This document shows positions 13,030 to 25,794 of a stretch of 64,000 nt of DNA, piece by piece. The notes beneath the pieces are model-generated. The model saw only the letters and a list, made by a program, of their open reading frames with translations, was not told the origin of the DNA and ran no database searches. This stretch comes from Macrolepiota albuminosa (lineage: Eukaryota > Basidiomycota > Agaricomycetes > Agaricales > Agaricaceae). Within the stretch, counting starts at the first letter, position 1. The number at the start of each line of letters is the position of its first letter. Position numbers and translations under genes: made by a program. The stretch spans positions 1,117,340 to 1,181,339 of the forward strand of contig JAMWFC010000044.1 in NCBI GenBank assembly GCA_027475525.1. The letters are read 5' to 3'.

Positions 13030-15312
13030 TCAAAATTGACTTTTACTATTGAGACGCATGGATTCGCCTTTGTAGTAAACCCAGACAGGGAAAGGAATGC
13101 CCAAGACGATTCCAAGACCAGCAAGCAACTGACCGCAAAAGATTTGTCTATAAGCACGGAAAAAAGTAACAACGAAAAGATAGGCCTTACAGAGTTTCCA
13201 CCACCCAGACCAAGAGCATCGAACATTTGTTGTCCAAACAATGGGAATGCAAATCCAAACATTGACCGGAAGACCTGTGCGGGATAAATCTGTCAGCGAC
13301 CTTACAGTAAAATGCGCACTTAATTACCGAAGCGGCAGCCATCGCGCTCGCAGCGAACCTGAAAGCATCAACAAGGTACAGTTGAATGGGAAGGCTATGT
13401 ACATGAGTTCAGGTTTTCCAGAAAGGAAAACGTGTACTAACAAACAACACATCAGGCCTACAGCCAGTCAATCGCATTGAACCTTCTTCATCAGAGACTG
13501 AGGGGAACTTACCGAAACCAAAAATACCAGAGCCAATAATAGGCATGATCCAGTGAACGCCTGCGTCTGCGGACCATCCATACCAACTGAAGGATACGAA
13601 TATGAGCACAGGGACCGAGATTTGCTTAAAGTGGTGACGTACAAAAGACCAATGGGGACAAAAAACGAGCCAAATATAAGAACAGGGATACGCATTTCCG
13701 GTTTTCCTTTGCCTCCTTCCTTGTCGGCTAGCTAATTGATAGGTCAAGGCACTGAGTGACAAGTTCTTCTCAGTACGCGGCAAGTACTCACATATTTGTA
13801 GACTTGGTCAGCAGTTCGGGCTCCGACGAGGGTGGAAAGGAAGAAACCAACACCAAGACCAATGTAGGCAAGTCCTCCGATACCTGGACCAAATCCGTAT
13901 GTCGTCTGGAAGACTCCTGCTCTGTGTGTCAGATAATAAAAAACAAAGAAATTGTTGACGCACCAGGGAAAGTCGTGAACATGAGGTAATAAATGCCTAA
14001 CCCCTTCCGTTCAAGAAATCTGAGATAGCTCCAGAAGTAAATACACATACCATAAAGGCTATAATGATATGAACGTCAGCACTGAATCGCTATAATGACG
14101 AACGAACCCACAAAGACATGTAAAGACTGAGGATGAAACAAATAAAACTACGGAAAAGCATCACAATAGGTCTGGATAGGTTATCCCAAAGGAAGCGCAA
14201 ATTTTTTTCGTGAGCGTTTACGGCGTGTTGTACTCGGGAAAGTGCTTCAGGATCACCTAAGCGCTTTGCTTTGCGTACGCGAATAACTGGAGCGTATGTT
14301 TCTTTAAGTAGAGGTATACCGAAAAGAGAAGCAATGCCACAGAGGACTGGCACAAAGATGTGAGGGGGAAGTTTCAATAAGAGGACGGCTTGCGTACTGG
14401 CAATGACAAGGAAAACCCATTTGATTCCCACAGCTTCCGAGATGAAGCCACCAGCAATTGGGCCAACCACAGGACCTGGTTAGGTATTAGGAGATAAGAC
14501 CTTGCATTAACAGAGATAACGTACCAATCAAAGGTCCCAAAGTGTAGACAGCCATGGCCGAGGCCCGTTCGCGGTCTGAAAACAAATCGCCAATTGTTCC
14601 TGCACCACATGCAATAGGCGCGCTGCCGGAGAAACCAGCTGTAGAAGTTAGGTAAGAAGATCCTGTAGCAAGAAGTAACGACGTGAGAATGTCGCACCAA
14701 GGAAACGAAAGCCAATCAATGACCCAGTCGTCGGACTATATGCGCACCCTAGTGAGAAGGCCAACGAAAATATATTAGCGATGTGTAAAACCCATGTCCG
14801 TCCGTACATTTCGGACAATGGTGCGAGAACGAGTGGCTGAAAGGACAGTCTGGTCAGCAGAGACTTGGAGGATAACAGAGGGACTTACACCGAGAGCGAA
14901 AGAAAGTAGGAATATACTCAGTGTTAAAGCCTCTATCGTATCACTCGTGATTCCGTATTGCGAAGCAACCACTTGAAGTCCAGGAGCCATCATTGAACTG
15001 GCTAGTGGAGGAATGAAGGTGTAAAATGATACCTGATCAGTCTCATGAGAAACAAGCTGAAGGAAGGAGAGTATGGTTCACAATCGAAACAGCGGTCCAT
15101 TTCTTCCCCCATTGCCAATTCCGTGCATTCTCAGGATCGTTGTCCCAATCATCCGCTTCGTTCTCCAGGACTTCCTTGACTTTGTCCTCAGGCAAGGCTG
15201 ACTCACCATGGCCTGAAAGAGGATTCTCCTTCCCTTCCGAAGCCACCTTTTCATTCTCCACAATAATGGATGAGGTAAGGGCGCTTGCGAAAGAAGCAGC
15301 TTCTTGCGACAT
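13030..15312 (-). CDS. MFS drug:H+ antiporter (DHA1-type), copy 2
   Basis: Paralogue of the gene at 4487-6931; 511 aa in 15 exons: complement(join(13030..13128,13191..13274,13328..13394,13442..13457,13513..13586,13643..13731,13792..13916,13964..13996,14051..14058,14112..14346,14398..14475,14525..14638,14698..14836,14889..15032,15082..15312)). Motifs: DPENARNWQWGKKW, SSMMAPGLQVVASQYG, LAPLSEMYGRTWV, GPVVGPIAGGFISEAVG, PLLKETYAPVIRVRKAK, LADKEGGKGKPEMRIP, YGWSADAGVHWIMP, FGFAFPLFGQQMFDALG and GIPFPVWVYYKGESM. Exon sizes match copy 1 almost one for one (8, 33, 125, 89, 74, 16, 67, 84 and 99 nt); one intron of copy 1 (6303-6365) is absent. Start chosen at 15312 because MSQEAAS aligns with MSQKIKN of copy 1. 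Confidence 0.9.
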
Positions 15313-16842
15313 GCTGGGGCCGCCTGGGGAGGTATGCTGGCCAAGGGTGCTCAAGCATTTGTTCTCACATGCTGTTAATGTTTTATATGAACGCGATGAC
15401 GGATCACCAGGTGCCCTTGACGTTATGAGATATTGGTCAACATAGTGCCTTCCAAGCCGGGCCGAAGAATCAGCGTTGATGCTGCGAAGTGATAAGGACA
15501 ACCAAGCCTAACCTGAGCAAGGATGTAATGCTGACTTGTACGACAAATGCTACTCATCGCATGCTGCATTATGAGGTTAGCGCTGAGCAAAACAGTTTGA
15601 ATGACAGAACAACTTGGATGATGGTCGATAATGATTGATTCCTGGCTTCCATCTTGTCGATGGTCAAACCTCAGGAATAAAGTTTTGCCGAATGACGGCA
15701 TAAAATGGGATGGCGACTATTAATAACCTTAATCAATGTGAGAGGTTGCTGCTCTTTTGGAACTTTTTCAACTGGTCGCTTTTCGGATCCAGATCAACAA
15801 GTACTTGATCTCACATAGCACACGGATTTCGAGCCCTCCGCATCCCATCTCAAATCATCTACGTGATCGCTCGAGATTACCACATACTTGTGAATCACCA
15901 TATTATAGTGTTTTGACAGATGTTTACCAGTACGGCTAATGTACATACATACGTAGCCCGGAATTGGTGGATATGATTGGAAGGTGGGTCAAGTTTTACG
16001 TCTGCGAGCTTGTCTATGTAACCTAGTATGTATATTCCGTAGAATGCACCAGTCACCGGCAGACTCGGAGAGGGAATGTGGTACTGTCCACTGAACATCG
16101 CCATGGATGGCAAGGCGGCGAGATTGGATGACAGAAAGTTTCCATCTCGGTCAAATTTTGCTGATTCGATATTGTGCTTTTTGATGCATTGTTCTGTAAT
16201 TGCAATACTGGCGGAAGCGATACATCACTGTCCGTTGCAAGATATATTATTGCCATAACCTTGGAAGTTGTACGTTGAACTTTTAAGCCGTTGACCTATA
16301 GACTTGGACCATGAAACGAATAAGCCAATGACGATATCCACCTGAGGCAGAGAAGCTCAGGATCAACGGAGCACGCCAAGTAAGGCGAGGTAAGCTCCCT
16401 TTAAATTCACATCCAGCATCCAGGCCGTCCTAAGCTTTCAATTAAACATTCATAGAAGCTTCATCGATGCTTCATAACTTAACTGGCCTATTAATACTGT
16501 AAGGCCAGTATTTCCAACATGATCCAACGTTCAATCATGGGAGTCTGTTGATTGTCCTTTATAGTATTCATCAATGCTATATCTATTGCATAGAACAAAC
16601 TATATCAAGCTAAGTAGGACCTATAAGTACATCAAATGATGGATCTACTGTTCAGGAAAGTTATGCATTAATAAGTCTACATCTGGCGTAAAGTCCTCTA
16701 CAAGTCTGCTCCTGTAACTCTACTACTAGTTTTTACTAGCGAAACAACTCTGTCAGAACTGGATCTATAGCAGGGATTCTGATGCCCACGATTGAAACCA
16801 CATGTTCAGTGTTCGCCGAAAAACGGAGCTGCAGCTGCGACT
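15313..16842. other. intergenic, no gene recognised
   Basis: 1.5 kb of upstream region for MFS copy 2 and downstream region for the GT61 gene. Nothing supportable seen. Confidence 0.5.
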
Positions 16843-18682
16843 CTAACGAGCCAGAGTCTCGCGAACCACTTTTGTTAGAGCTGCCACATCAACCCTTGCT
16901 TCCTGAGTATTCGGAGCCTGATTTGCAATGGGTAAATTTTCCAACATGAGCTTTCTACAGAGGCGACAATCAATATGCATTGCCGACAAGTCACAAACAC
17001 ACTCACTGATCGTTCCACCAAGCAACATAGTGTACGTCTATAGAATTGGCGACAAGCTCTTCGTCACGCGCGAATGTCCCAGAAGGGAAAATTTCCACGA
17101 GTGTAGTTCGTGGTGAGGGCTTCATGAAGAGGCAGTCTAAAAGGTCGTTGCCATACGGTCCAAGCATAACCTAAAGAAATAAAACTGTAAGTCAAAGGGA
17201 GGCGCTTCCACTAAATGAACTGGCACACCGTTGACTTTGAGATTGCGCTCATCCGCGTCGCCCAGTCTGTCTCGTCGAATAAGCTCGACACAATATGTAT
17301 CTCGTAGCCGTAATCACGCTCCAGCTTCTTCAGTCCAAGCACAAGTGCTTCATGATCCTCATTCCGCAGCCGAATCCCTGTCTTCTCAGATTGACGGTGG
17401 ATATATGTCACTACCTTCTTCTTTGATACTGGCTCGCTCAAGAATGAAAGAAGGGTATGTCGGACGGGCTCCCACCAGTGCTTTGAACTTGGAAGATTGA
17501 ATGCTGGAGAAAAGACAGGTTGGTCGCGTTTTATTGCTGCCTCTGCTGCTTCCCGATCAGCTACGACGATACGTTCTATGACGAAGGGAAGGGGTAGCTT
17601 GTGATAATCTTCCCAATCCTCTTGATATAGGACTGTGAGCTGAGGGAAGGCAGCTTTTAGCAGGAAGGGGTGAAAGCCTGTATCGACTCGTCTTCGACGA
17701 ATCATGTGGAAGTGAGGGAGAGGGTTTGGATCGGTGAAAACGCGTACTTGAGGGAAGAATAATCGAGTTGGAGGAGGGAGGGAAGTTTGGCCTGAGGCAG
17801 TGATGTGTTGATCAAGAGAACTGTACGTGCGCCAGAGAGCAAGTAAAGTCGAGTTGTCTTTCAGAGAAATTAGCAAAGTAGTCGCATCATAGGTACTGCT
17901 ATTGAACTTACGAGGCGTGGTATCTGCGGACATCCAAGTGACACCGTTTAATCTAATGGAATGAGCAAGGCAATGACCTGCAATTTTGATCAGGCTTACA
18001 TGGAGCCATATGAACCCAGCTTCTCTCTTGCCTCTTTCGAGGATACTAATTTCCATTCGTTCATACCAAGCCCCAGGGCAGAGACGATAGATTTCATGGC
18101 TGGAAATTCGTCTGGGTCATCCGAGACGACGTAAACGATCTTATTGAAAATGATGACGTTATCTAAAATGCTATATCCTACGAAGGTCCGCGTAGAATGA
18201 GGCATATGGCATGAGCAAGGGGAGACAATGTAGTGCGTACCAGAAATATGCCTGACAAGTCTAGACTTTGGTATATCCTCTCCCCATCTCAAGAATCCGT
18301 CATTGACGGTTAGATCGCCCAAGCTTCCACCTCGAAGTTCTCCAACTCCTTTCCTACCAAGCCAGACGGCACCATGCTTACCCTCTCCCACTTGTTGGCT
18401 CCTTTCAGCTCCGTTACCCGACACTTCGTCTTCCTCCCATGCCCAGGTACCGAAAATTTCATTCTCCAGGGAATCCCTCCAACCAGGAGGCCGCCTTCCA
18501 TCGGATGCGATGATTGTTGGGCTCCAGAACCCGAAGATCCTTAGCACGGTGCCATGTGCCGTTGCAGGGTCATGGCCGAAGAATTGTAGCAAATCGTCAA
18601 GATTGCAAGCGAATAGGAAGACACAAGAAGCAAAGACAAGAATATATATTTCTCGTCTATTAAGTGGGGCGGTCCATTTCAT
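16843..18682 (-). CDS. GT61-family glycosyltransferase (DUF563), type II membrane protein
   Basis: 521 aa; complement(join(16843..16954,17007..17170,17229..17857,17912..17952,18000..18177,18241..18682)), all phases closed. A short cytosolic N-terminus (MKWTAPLNRRE) is followed by one membrane anchor (IYILVFASCVFLFACNL), as in Golgi glycosyltransferases. The lumenal part shows GT61 features: DNVIIFNKIVYVVSDD, LNGVTWMSADTTP, TLLALWRTYSSLD, RRRVDTGFHPFLLKAAFP, IERIVVADREAA, KKVVTYIHRQSEKTGIRL, then VMLGPYGNDLLDCLFM, PRTTLVEIFPSGTFARD and VHYVAWWNDQ. The family transfers sugars (for example xylose or GlcNAc) to glycans or glycoproteins; donor and acceptor cannot be assigned here. The start at 18682 places the anchor at residues 13-30. 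Confidence 0.88.
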
Positions 18683-20569
18683 CGCAAGGCGGGTAGAGTA
18701 CTGAGGCCAACCATCGACTAATGCCACGGTGGCAGGCCGTTGGCGTGAGAAAGAAATACATACAAAGAGGAAGTGATTCTGGGCGCTTATTTTCGCTTCT
18801 ACGTTTCAATGTTGTCATTCTTATCTCAATGCCAGCAGAGAACTACATCAACGAAGCCCTACTCAATTATACACTTTCTAGTATCGAGGAAGCGTGTCTA
18901 TTCTAGTTCTCCTCAGATGGTTATCCAGTAACAGCTCAGTCCCATTGACCAGTGCAAACTCAGGGCTGCTTGTCACAGAGTAACCAATTGTAACCATGTC
19001 GCATACAATTGTTCTGTTGACTACGTTATACAACAGCAAAACTGTGTCATCCAGACCGTCTCAGACACCTGCAGCTGTCTCTGCCATGTTTAGTATTTCT
19101 GTGTATACAAATCTGGTTCTAATGATGATGCACTCTCCTCTAATCTAGACCTGGGTCCTGACCAAGTAATAGCAGGCATTAAACATGCTTCAGAATCACA
19201 CCGGCTTAGCTCCACTATCATCATGATCAACGGACGAATCTGAATTGGGCGACCTCATTACAGCTAGGCCAATTGACTTCATTCTTGAATGTCGTCCGGT
19301 AGGTAGAAATACAAGAGGTTAGGGTACTATAACCGTATGGGGTGAGCAACGAATAAATATGCATACAATCGGTTACCTTTATCTATCAACTTACTTCTCA
19401 CCTATGAAGTCGTCCGACCTCTTTCGTGAGTATACTACCTCACCCTTAGTATGTTCTAGACAAGACGACCTTGACGACTCAGTACTCAAGTACTCAGGTT
19501 TAATCACGAGAATTTTCCGACTGGCGCGCTCTAGGAACCCTTGAAACATGTATACACTCCCAAAACACTACTTTGGTACTGTACTCTTTCAGAACAATGG
19601 CCTTACTACCGATCGTGAGGTGGTTATGTGACACAGTCGGAAAACATACTGGGATTGCAGTGGGTGAAGAAATCTGAGTGGCTCACGAAGATTAAACCTT
19701 TCTTTATACCTGCTTCTGATCAATTACCACAAGTTTGGAACGTCGAAAACGAGTAACTCTGGAAGCTCGGACTCAAAAGACTGATACATGGATCTGAAAG
19801 ATTGTTAGAAAGTATCTTCATGCTGTGGTACGATGCAACTGCTGATCTTCAGACTCTGTCCACTGAGGTAATGAGGGATCATCAATGGTCGACGAATCTT
19901 TTACTTGGCCTTCGGTCGCTCGCTGCTGTCATCGACGTTACTAATGTCCTTACCATTCAATACAAATCTTCTACATTTACCAGACACTACAATTCATACA
20001 TTCAATTATAGAACTCTCATCTAGGTTCCAACGGCAGGACATCGAAGTGTTATTCAACTGGACCTTCACTTGCTTTCTCAGTCAGGTTCGGGACGACTTG
20101 ACTTCGTCTGCTTGTAAAGACCCCTACATTACATCAAAGGTACCATATGACCAGGTGTCCAGAGTCTCAGTGGTCGTTAGGATAAAGAGTTTCCGCACGT
20201 ATGCTGTAGAGATCATGCCACTACTCTCGGTGGATCATTGTGAATCGATTGATCTTCTATTTGTTAGGTCGCTTAGTCAGAAAGGGAACGGTTCTAGGGC
20301 TGCTATACTGAGCATTGCCCAGAAGTTTGATTATCTTCCTCACCGTCACCATATTAATCAGATATTCCTCTTGCCTTGCGGATACCATGAATGCTCTCCC
20401 TTACAAACATGTATAGGGCATGCGAACCAGAAGTCTCCTTTACAATTACACTCGCGGAGTATCGAGATTTGTTATTCAGTATAGCATTACAGGAGTCGGA
20501 CAGATAGTACATCAAAACGCCAGACAAAATTAACCGTTGACTCCAGTAAATGCCAGCGATGGAGGACAA
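18683..20569. other. gene-poor, AT-rich stretch
   Basis: About 1.9 kb with only short, non-protein-like open frames. It leads into the transposon cluster and may be decayed repeat sequence, but I see no terminal repeats or domains to support that. Confidence 0.4.
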
Positions 20570-20619
20570 ATCACGGATCGAGGGCCACGGTGGCTCAGTT
20601 AGCACCATCGTGGTCCCGA

Positions 20620-21005
20620 CACTGCTGGCACTGGAAAGTATTTCCATTGGAAAATGTACAAAAGAAACCTGTTATACCACTTCTATGTGGTGTTTACCCA
20701 AGAAATATGTAAGCATTTTCTCACCAAAATATTTAGAAAAATGTTTATCTTTTTCTCAACTGTTTTACAAGGAAAAATGTCACCTTTTGCCACTGTTTTT
20801 CTGAAAAAATGCACTATTTCCAGGAAAAGGATGGTAAAAAAATAGTATTTTTCATTGGGAAAAAGTTGGGAAAAAGGTGAAAATTTTTCTAACTATTTTA
20901 GTGGGGAAATATTGATATATTTCTTGGGAAAAAACAATGTAGAAGTGGTATAACAGGTTTTTTTTGTACTTTTTCCAATGGAAATACTTTCCAGTGCCAG
21001 CAGTG
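20620..21005. mobile_element. 386-bp CACTA-type MITE
   Basis: Terminal inverted repeats about 64 bp long begin CACTGCTGGCACTGGAAAG and end with the reverse complement (CTTTCCAGTGCCAGCAGTG). CGA is directly repeated on both sides (20617-20619 and 21006-21008), a 3-bp target-site duplication. CACTG ends plus a 3-bp duplication are characteristic of the CACTA/EnSpm (CMC) superfamily. The interior is A/T-rich and itself largely palindromic (CCCAAGAAATAT against ATATTTCTTGGG), so the whole element can fold back. No transposase; non-autonomous. Confidence 0.85.
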
Positions 21006-21267
21006 CGAGGCGCGTAGTTCTCTCACGCCGAGTCCTTGTCCTGGGGTTTTGGGTTCAAACCTGGCTTAGGCCAGTTAGGTGCTCATGTGATGCCGAGCAT
21101 GGGTGGGGCTATAGGCACGTGGTTGGCCTAACAAGTGCACGATGCCAAGTCCGTGTAGCAACCAGGGATCAACTCGGTCACCTGGGCCTCGTAGTTGGGG
21201 TGCTGCTCGGGCGGCGGGCCGGACCAAATTAGACACCGGCTGCCAGCTCATTTCAACGCTACCGGAT

Positions 21268-21280
21268 TCCACCAATCGAA
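21268..21280. repeat. LINE target-site duplication, 3' side
   Basis: TCCACCAATCGAA, identical to 27795-27807; flanks the 3' tail of the LINE. Confidence 0.9.
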
Positions 21281-21713
21281 TGAATGAATGAATGAATGGT
21301 TTCTATTTATGCCGCTGGCAAGCCGCTATACAGGGCTAAGAGGCGGGGGTAGTGTCTAACTATCGCACTACGCCAAGTAATTAACTGATAGGCTGTCTAT
21401 CCGCTGGCGTTTTTTGTAGCTTTTTGCAGTAGAACTCTCTTCGTATGGTTTTTCGGTAGCGTGTGGTTTGAGCTGGGTGACGTCGCGAACTCCTCCCATT
21501 GAAAAAGTGTGTCTGGGGTTTGGTCGAGTTACCTTGGATTGTGGTGGGGCCCCTTGGGCCCTAGCGTAGTTCCTATTCCTCTGGTGTGTCCGCGTACACG
21601 GGGTGCCTTGGCCTCCCGTGGTGTGTCTCCCCCAGGTCCGCCGTGTCTGGTGACCTTGTGATCCCTCCCGCTTCCCTCTCACTCTTCCTCCCATCTCCCT
21701 CAGCTCTTCACCC

Positions 21714-24700
21714 CTACTCGCCCTCTATCAGTCCGTACGCCGCCTCCCTGTCCTCTTCCATCCTCCCCCACCAGTCTTCTTCGTCCATTTCGTTTTCGTC
21801 GTCATCGATCGTCGGTGTTGGTTTCGGTACTCTTTTCGTTCCCGTCTTCGTAAACGCTCCGGTCTTCCCTAGGAACTTGACCATCGCCTCAATCCCCTGC
21901 TTGGTCCCCAGGAGCGTCCCCAGTTCCATCCTCTTGTCTGCCTCTCGTAGTATGTAGCGGTACTCTTCATATCTTGTGCAATGCAGTATTATGTGTTCCC
22001 TCGTTTGGAATCTCTCTCCGCATGGGCAACCTATTGATTCGTCAGTTACGAATTTTGCATAGTATTCGCCAATGAAGGCGTGTTTTGTTCGACACTGTGT
22101 GAGTCTGCCAAATACCTCTCTCGGAGTGTGGGTAACATGCTCCCTCGGTTTCCACCTTGGTTGCATCTTGTTCGCTATAGAGAACCCTCCGGTGGTCGAC
22201 GCCTTCTGCCAGTCTCTTTTCCACTCCTCTAGGGCAGCCTCCTTCGTGCTTCTCTTCGCGTTCATCATTGTCGTGAAATCGCATGTCCAGATTCCCGATC
22301 CCAGCTTTGCTTCTTGATCTGCACGTTCATTCCCTTCCACGTCCTTATGGCCTGGGCACCACTCTATGCTGACTGTCCTCTCCTCATCTCTATCCAGAAA
22401 TTCGTCTACTGTATACGTGGTTCTGATCATCTGTTGTTGTCCTGGCGTCGCTTTTGGTTCGTATATCGATGTGACTGCTGCTGTGTTGTCAGCGAAGATA
22501 TGTACATGTTTCACCTGTTCGTGTCGTTTCGCGTAGTCTGTGGCGGTTTTCACAGCCTGCGTTAGTCCGACTAGCTCGGCGTCGTATACCTCTGCCTTGT
22601 GTCCCATGCCACCTCTTCCTGCGAAGATTTCTCTTCCCCGATGGTATCCAACTATCCCCCACCCCGTGTTTCTGAGTGTCTTCCCTGGTCCCTCCTCCTT
22701 CATCGAGCCATCGGAGTAGACATAGATTCGGGCGGGGTCGTATCTGTAATCGCTTACTCTCTCTCTGTGTTTCTCGGCTTCGGCGGACTTGGTGCTTCCC
22801 TTGGGTGCACCTACGATTTTCAGGCGTCCGTCGAAATCCTTCGCTGTCCTCCGCCATGGTGGGGAAATGAATGGGTTGATCACCTCCCCCATTTCCGGGT
22901 TGTACGTTTCCCTTGCCAGCCTTTCGAGTTGCGTCATTTTTGTTTGCTTCTTCCTCCTTGCTGTTGTCCTGGGTTGGAACGGTGGGGGGTTAGTCGCGGG
23001 TTTGCCCTGTCGCCACTCCTCGGGTAGCCTCTCCAGCACCGGGTTGGACGTTTTCAGCTTGTGTAGTCTGTTTGCGTAGCTTCCTTGGGTTATGTTCATC
23101 GTGATCTCAATTGGTGGAATCGACATGTCGACTTCTAGGGCCTTGATCAGGGTCGTTCTGAATGCTCCGGCCATGTGTCGGAGTGCCTCGTTCTGTACTC
23201 TTGTTAGCTTGTTACAATGTATCTTTTTACCTGTCCACCAGATTGGGCTGGCATACGTCATGATCGGTGCAACGCATGCTCTGTACATCATCCTGAGTTG
23301 ACTTTGGCTTATCCCACGAATTGTGTTTGCCAGCATTCGTGTACACGCGACTGCCTTCTTTGCCTTCTGAGCCACTATCTGTGCATGCTGATTAAAGGTC
23401 AGTTTTCTATCAATGTGTAGGCCGAGGATGCGTATCGTTTCTTCTGCTCTGATGGTCGTTTCCGACCCGTCTGGCATGGGTAGTCTGATCGCTGGGGAGT
23501 GTCCTCTGTCTTGTTTCCACGAATGATGCATCAGCCCTGTCTTCTCTGGTTCTGTTGAGAGTCCAACTTTAGTAAGCCATTCATTTACGAAAATGAAATC
23601 CCGCCTGAGTGTCGTGACGTTTGTGTCTAATGACTTTGAGGCGGTCCTGAGTGTGCCGTCATCTATGTACATTAGCAGTGTTGTGTCTTCTTTTCGTCTC
23701 GTCCGTCTGTTCTCCATGAGCTCAAGGATCTCGCTCCCATACACTATTGACAGTATTGGTGAGACCGGTGATCCCTGCGGAATGCCGTTCTTCACAGGTT
23801 TCATCTCTCCTCTCATTCCGTCTAGGCAAACCGCTGCTCTCCTGTCACTGAGAAATGAAGATACCCACTTCACGAGTGGTAGTGGGATCCCTTTACGGCG
23901 CAGTTCCCTTAACAGTCGTGCGTGGTTGACGTTATCGAAAAATCCTGAGATATCAAAAGTTAGTATTGATGTTACCTTACCATCATTTCTTGCAGCCTGT
24001 ATATCCTCGATATGTGTTAGTAGCGCATCGTTAGTGGAGCTGCTCGGGCAGCCTCCGAACTGTGTCGGTGGTACCAGATCTTCCTTGCCTACCATGAAGC
24101 TTATCCTTTTGGCTACTATACCTTCCAACACTTTTCCCAGGCATTCCAGTAGTTGTATCAGCCTGTACGCTTTCGGTTCTGAGTAATCCAGTTTGCCTGG
24201 TTTCTGAAGTGCCACCGCCACGGCCTGTCTCCATAGTCGTGGGTGGTAACCATTCTCAATGCAGTGGTGCATTAGTGCAAAGATTGTGTCTCCTTCTGCT
24301 TCCCATGCCCACCGAACTGTATTGAATGGTTGTTGACTCACCCCCGGTGCCTTCTTTGCACTGTGCCGGTATATCGCCTCTCTCACCTCCTCGCGTGTGA
24401 GTTTCACATGTTCGTGGTCGTGGTCTTGTCTCCTCGTTAGATCCGGTACTTCGTTGTTTTCGAGTGTTGGTGGTGGCTTGAAGAGAGTCTCGCGCAGTGC
24501 GTCACACTTATCCTCGTGTTCTATCACTGCGGTTCCGTCTCTCCTTTTAATCGCTGGTGACGGATAATTCCTTGCTCCCTTCGACCACCCTCTTAGTCTC
24601 CACATGTTCTCCGGTGTTGCCTCCTCCAGCGTGTTGTTTATCCATTTCGTCTTTTCGTGTCTGTATAATCTCCGGAAATAGTTAGTAACCTTTCTTATCT

Positions 24701-25794
24701 CTTTGTCTATTTCATCGCTCCGTTCTCCCCATCTGGTTGTGTGGGCCCTCTGGCTCTCTCGGAGTCTCATCCTCTTCTCGTTGGCCTCTCCCAGTGCTTC
24801 GGTCCACCACGGTCTGGCTTTGTCCAATGGCTTCCTTTGGCTTGCATTTTCCTCTGTCGCTGCCTTCATTGCCTCCATTATTAACTCCACGTCTTTGTCA
24901 AGTTCTTCTATGGATCGGTGAGCTTGCAAATCCCGGACTGTCACCCACCTTTCTGCATTTTTATCCATCTCTAGTTTGAACGTCGTTTTCCACTCTTCCG
25001 GTTTCGTCTCCTTGAAGTTATACCGACTTCCGGTCACGTTTTGTACCTCTGATACCCCGTGGTCTATTGTCCACTTTAGGGCAAAGTGATCCGATCCGCA
25101 CACTAGTTCCGGGTCAATCGCCCACTCCTTTGTGGCGTCCAGAGCCATTGCCTCAGTGTTTGCCCACGTGATATCCAGTACCGACGTCGCCCCCCTTCTG
25201 CGATGTTCGTGATACGTACACACTCCTTTTTCGTTCAACATTGTGAAGTCGTGTTCTTGCATCCATTCGACTAGTGCCTGTGTTCTTTCTGTTGGTTGTG
25301 GTTCACCTTTGCTCCACATTGGGTGGTGCTGGTTCCAGTCGCCACTCAGAATGACTGGCCTCTCTGTCGGGAAGTCAATCTCTCGCATTCTGACTGAGGC
25401 ATCGTCCTCCTGTGGTGTTGGGCCCCTGCCTTTGGGTTGGTTGTATATGTTTGCTATCGTAACTGTTGGGTAGTTAGCTTGCGATACGTCAAGTATTTGT
25501 ATGTCCAGATCTCTCGCGAGATCTGAACGCAACGTTACTTCAAAGTCTTGCCTCTTTTTCACATAGGCCATGACTCGTGGTCGTTTGTCTGCTGGTATTT
25601 TTGCTGTCGGTAGTATTGGTGTCCATGCCATCAGAGCCGCTGGGCCTTTCTGTTCGTTTCCGATGTCTCCCCACCACGGTTCTGTGACGAGAATGATATC
25701 AAACTTATCTATAAATGTATTTAGCATGGTGTGGCACACCATGTTGCTACGGTTGGTATTTCAGCTGTGCAATGTGAATCGGTTTGGTCTTCAT
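21714..25794 (-). CDS. LINE ORF2: endonuclease, reverse transcriptase, RNase H
   Basis: A 1,342-codon open frame from 25742 to 21714. Domains in order: APE-like endonuclease (FDIILVTEPWWG, VILSGDWNQHH, DHFALKWT), reverse transcriptase (AYRLIQLLECLGKVLE, ILTFDISGFFDNV, NGIPQGSPVSPILS, MYIDDGTL with the YxDD catalytic pair), RNase H (VYSDGSMKEEG, YDAELVGLTQAV, HIFADNTAAV, WCPGHKDVEGNERADQEAK), and a C-terminal Cys/His knuckle (CPCGERFQTREHIILHC). The natural start is probably the ATG at 25792-25794, which overlaps the ORF1 stop as ATGA. A single extra T in the run at 25759-25761 (plus strand) currently separates that start from the main frame. Role: target-primed reverse transcription of its own RNA. 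Confidence 0.9.

Larger units (their letters stand above)
20580..21280 (+). mobile_element. tRNA-derived SINE-like element, interrupted
   Basis: RNA polymerase III-type internal promoter: an A-box-like TGGCTCAGTTAG at 20591-20602 and a B-box GGTTCAAACC at 21052-21061. If the 386-bp insertion between them is removed, the boxes sit about 60 bp apart, a normal tRNA/SINE spacing. The following body (to at least 21280) has no coding potential. The right boundary is uncertain because the LINE is inserted at 21281; sequence from 27808 rightwards would be the original continuation. Could instead be a decayed tRNA-like region of another repeat. Confidence 0.5.

Noticed and set aside
21714..25742. ORF2 as a domesticated host gene
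   Set aside because: It sits inside an element with both ends, a tail repeat and a target-site duplication, so it is an ordinary retrotransposon gene.
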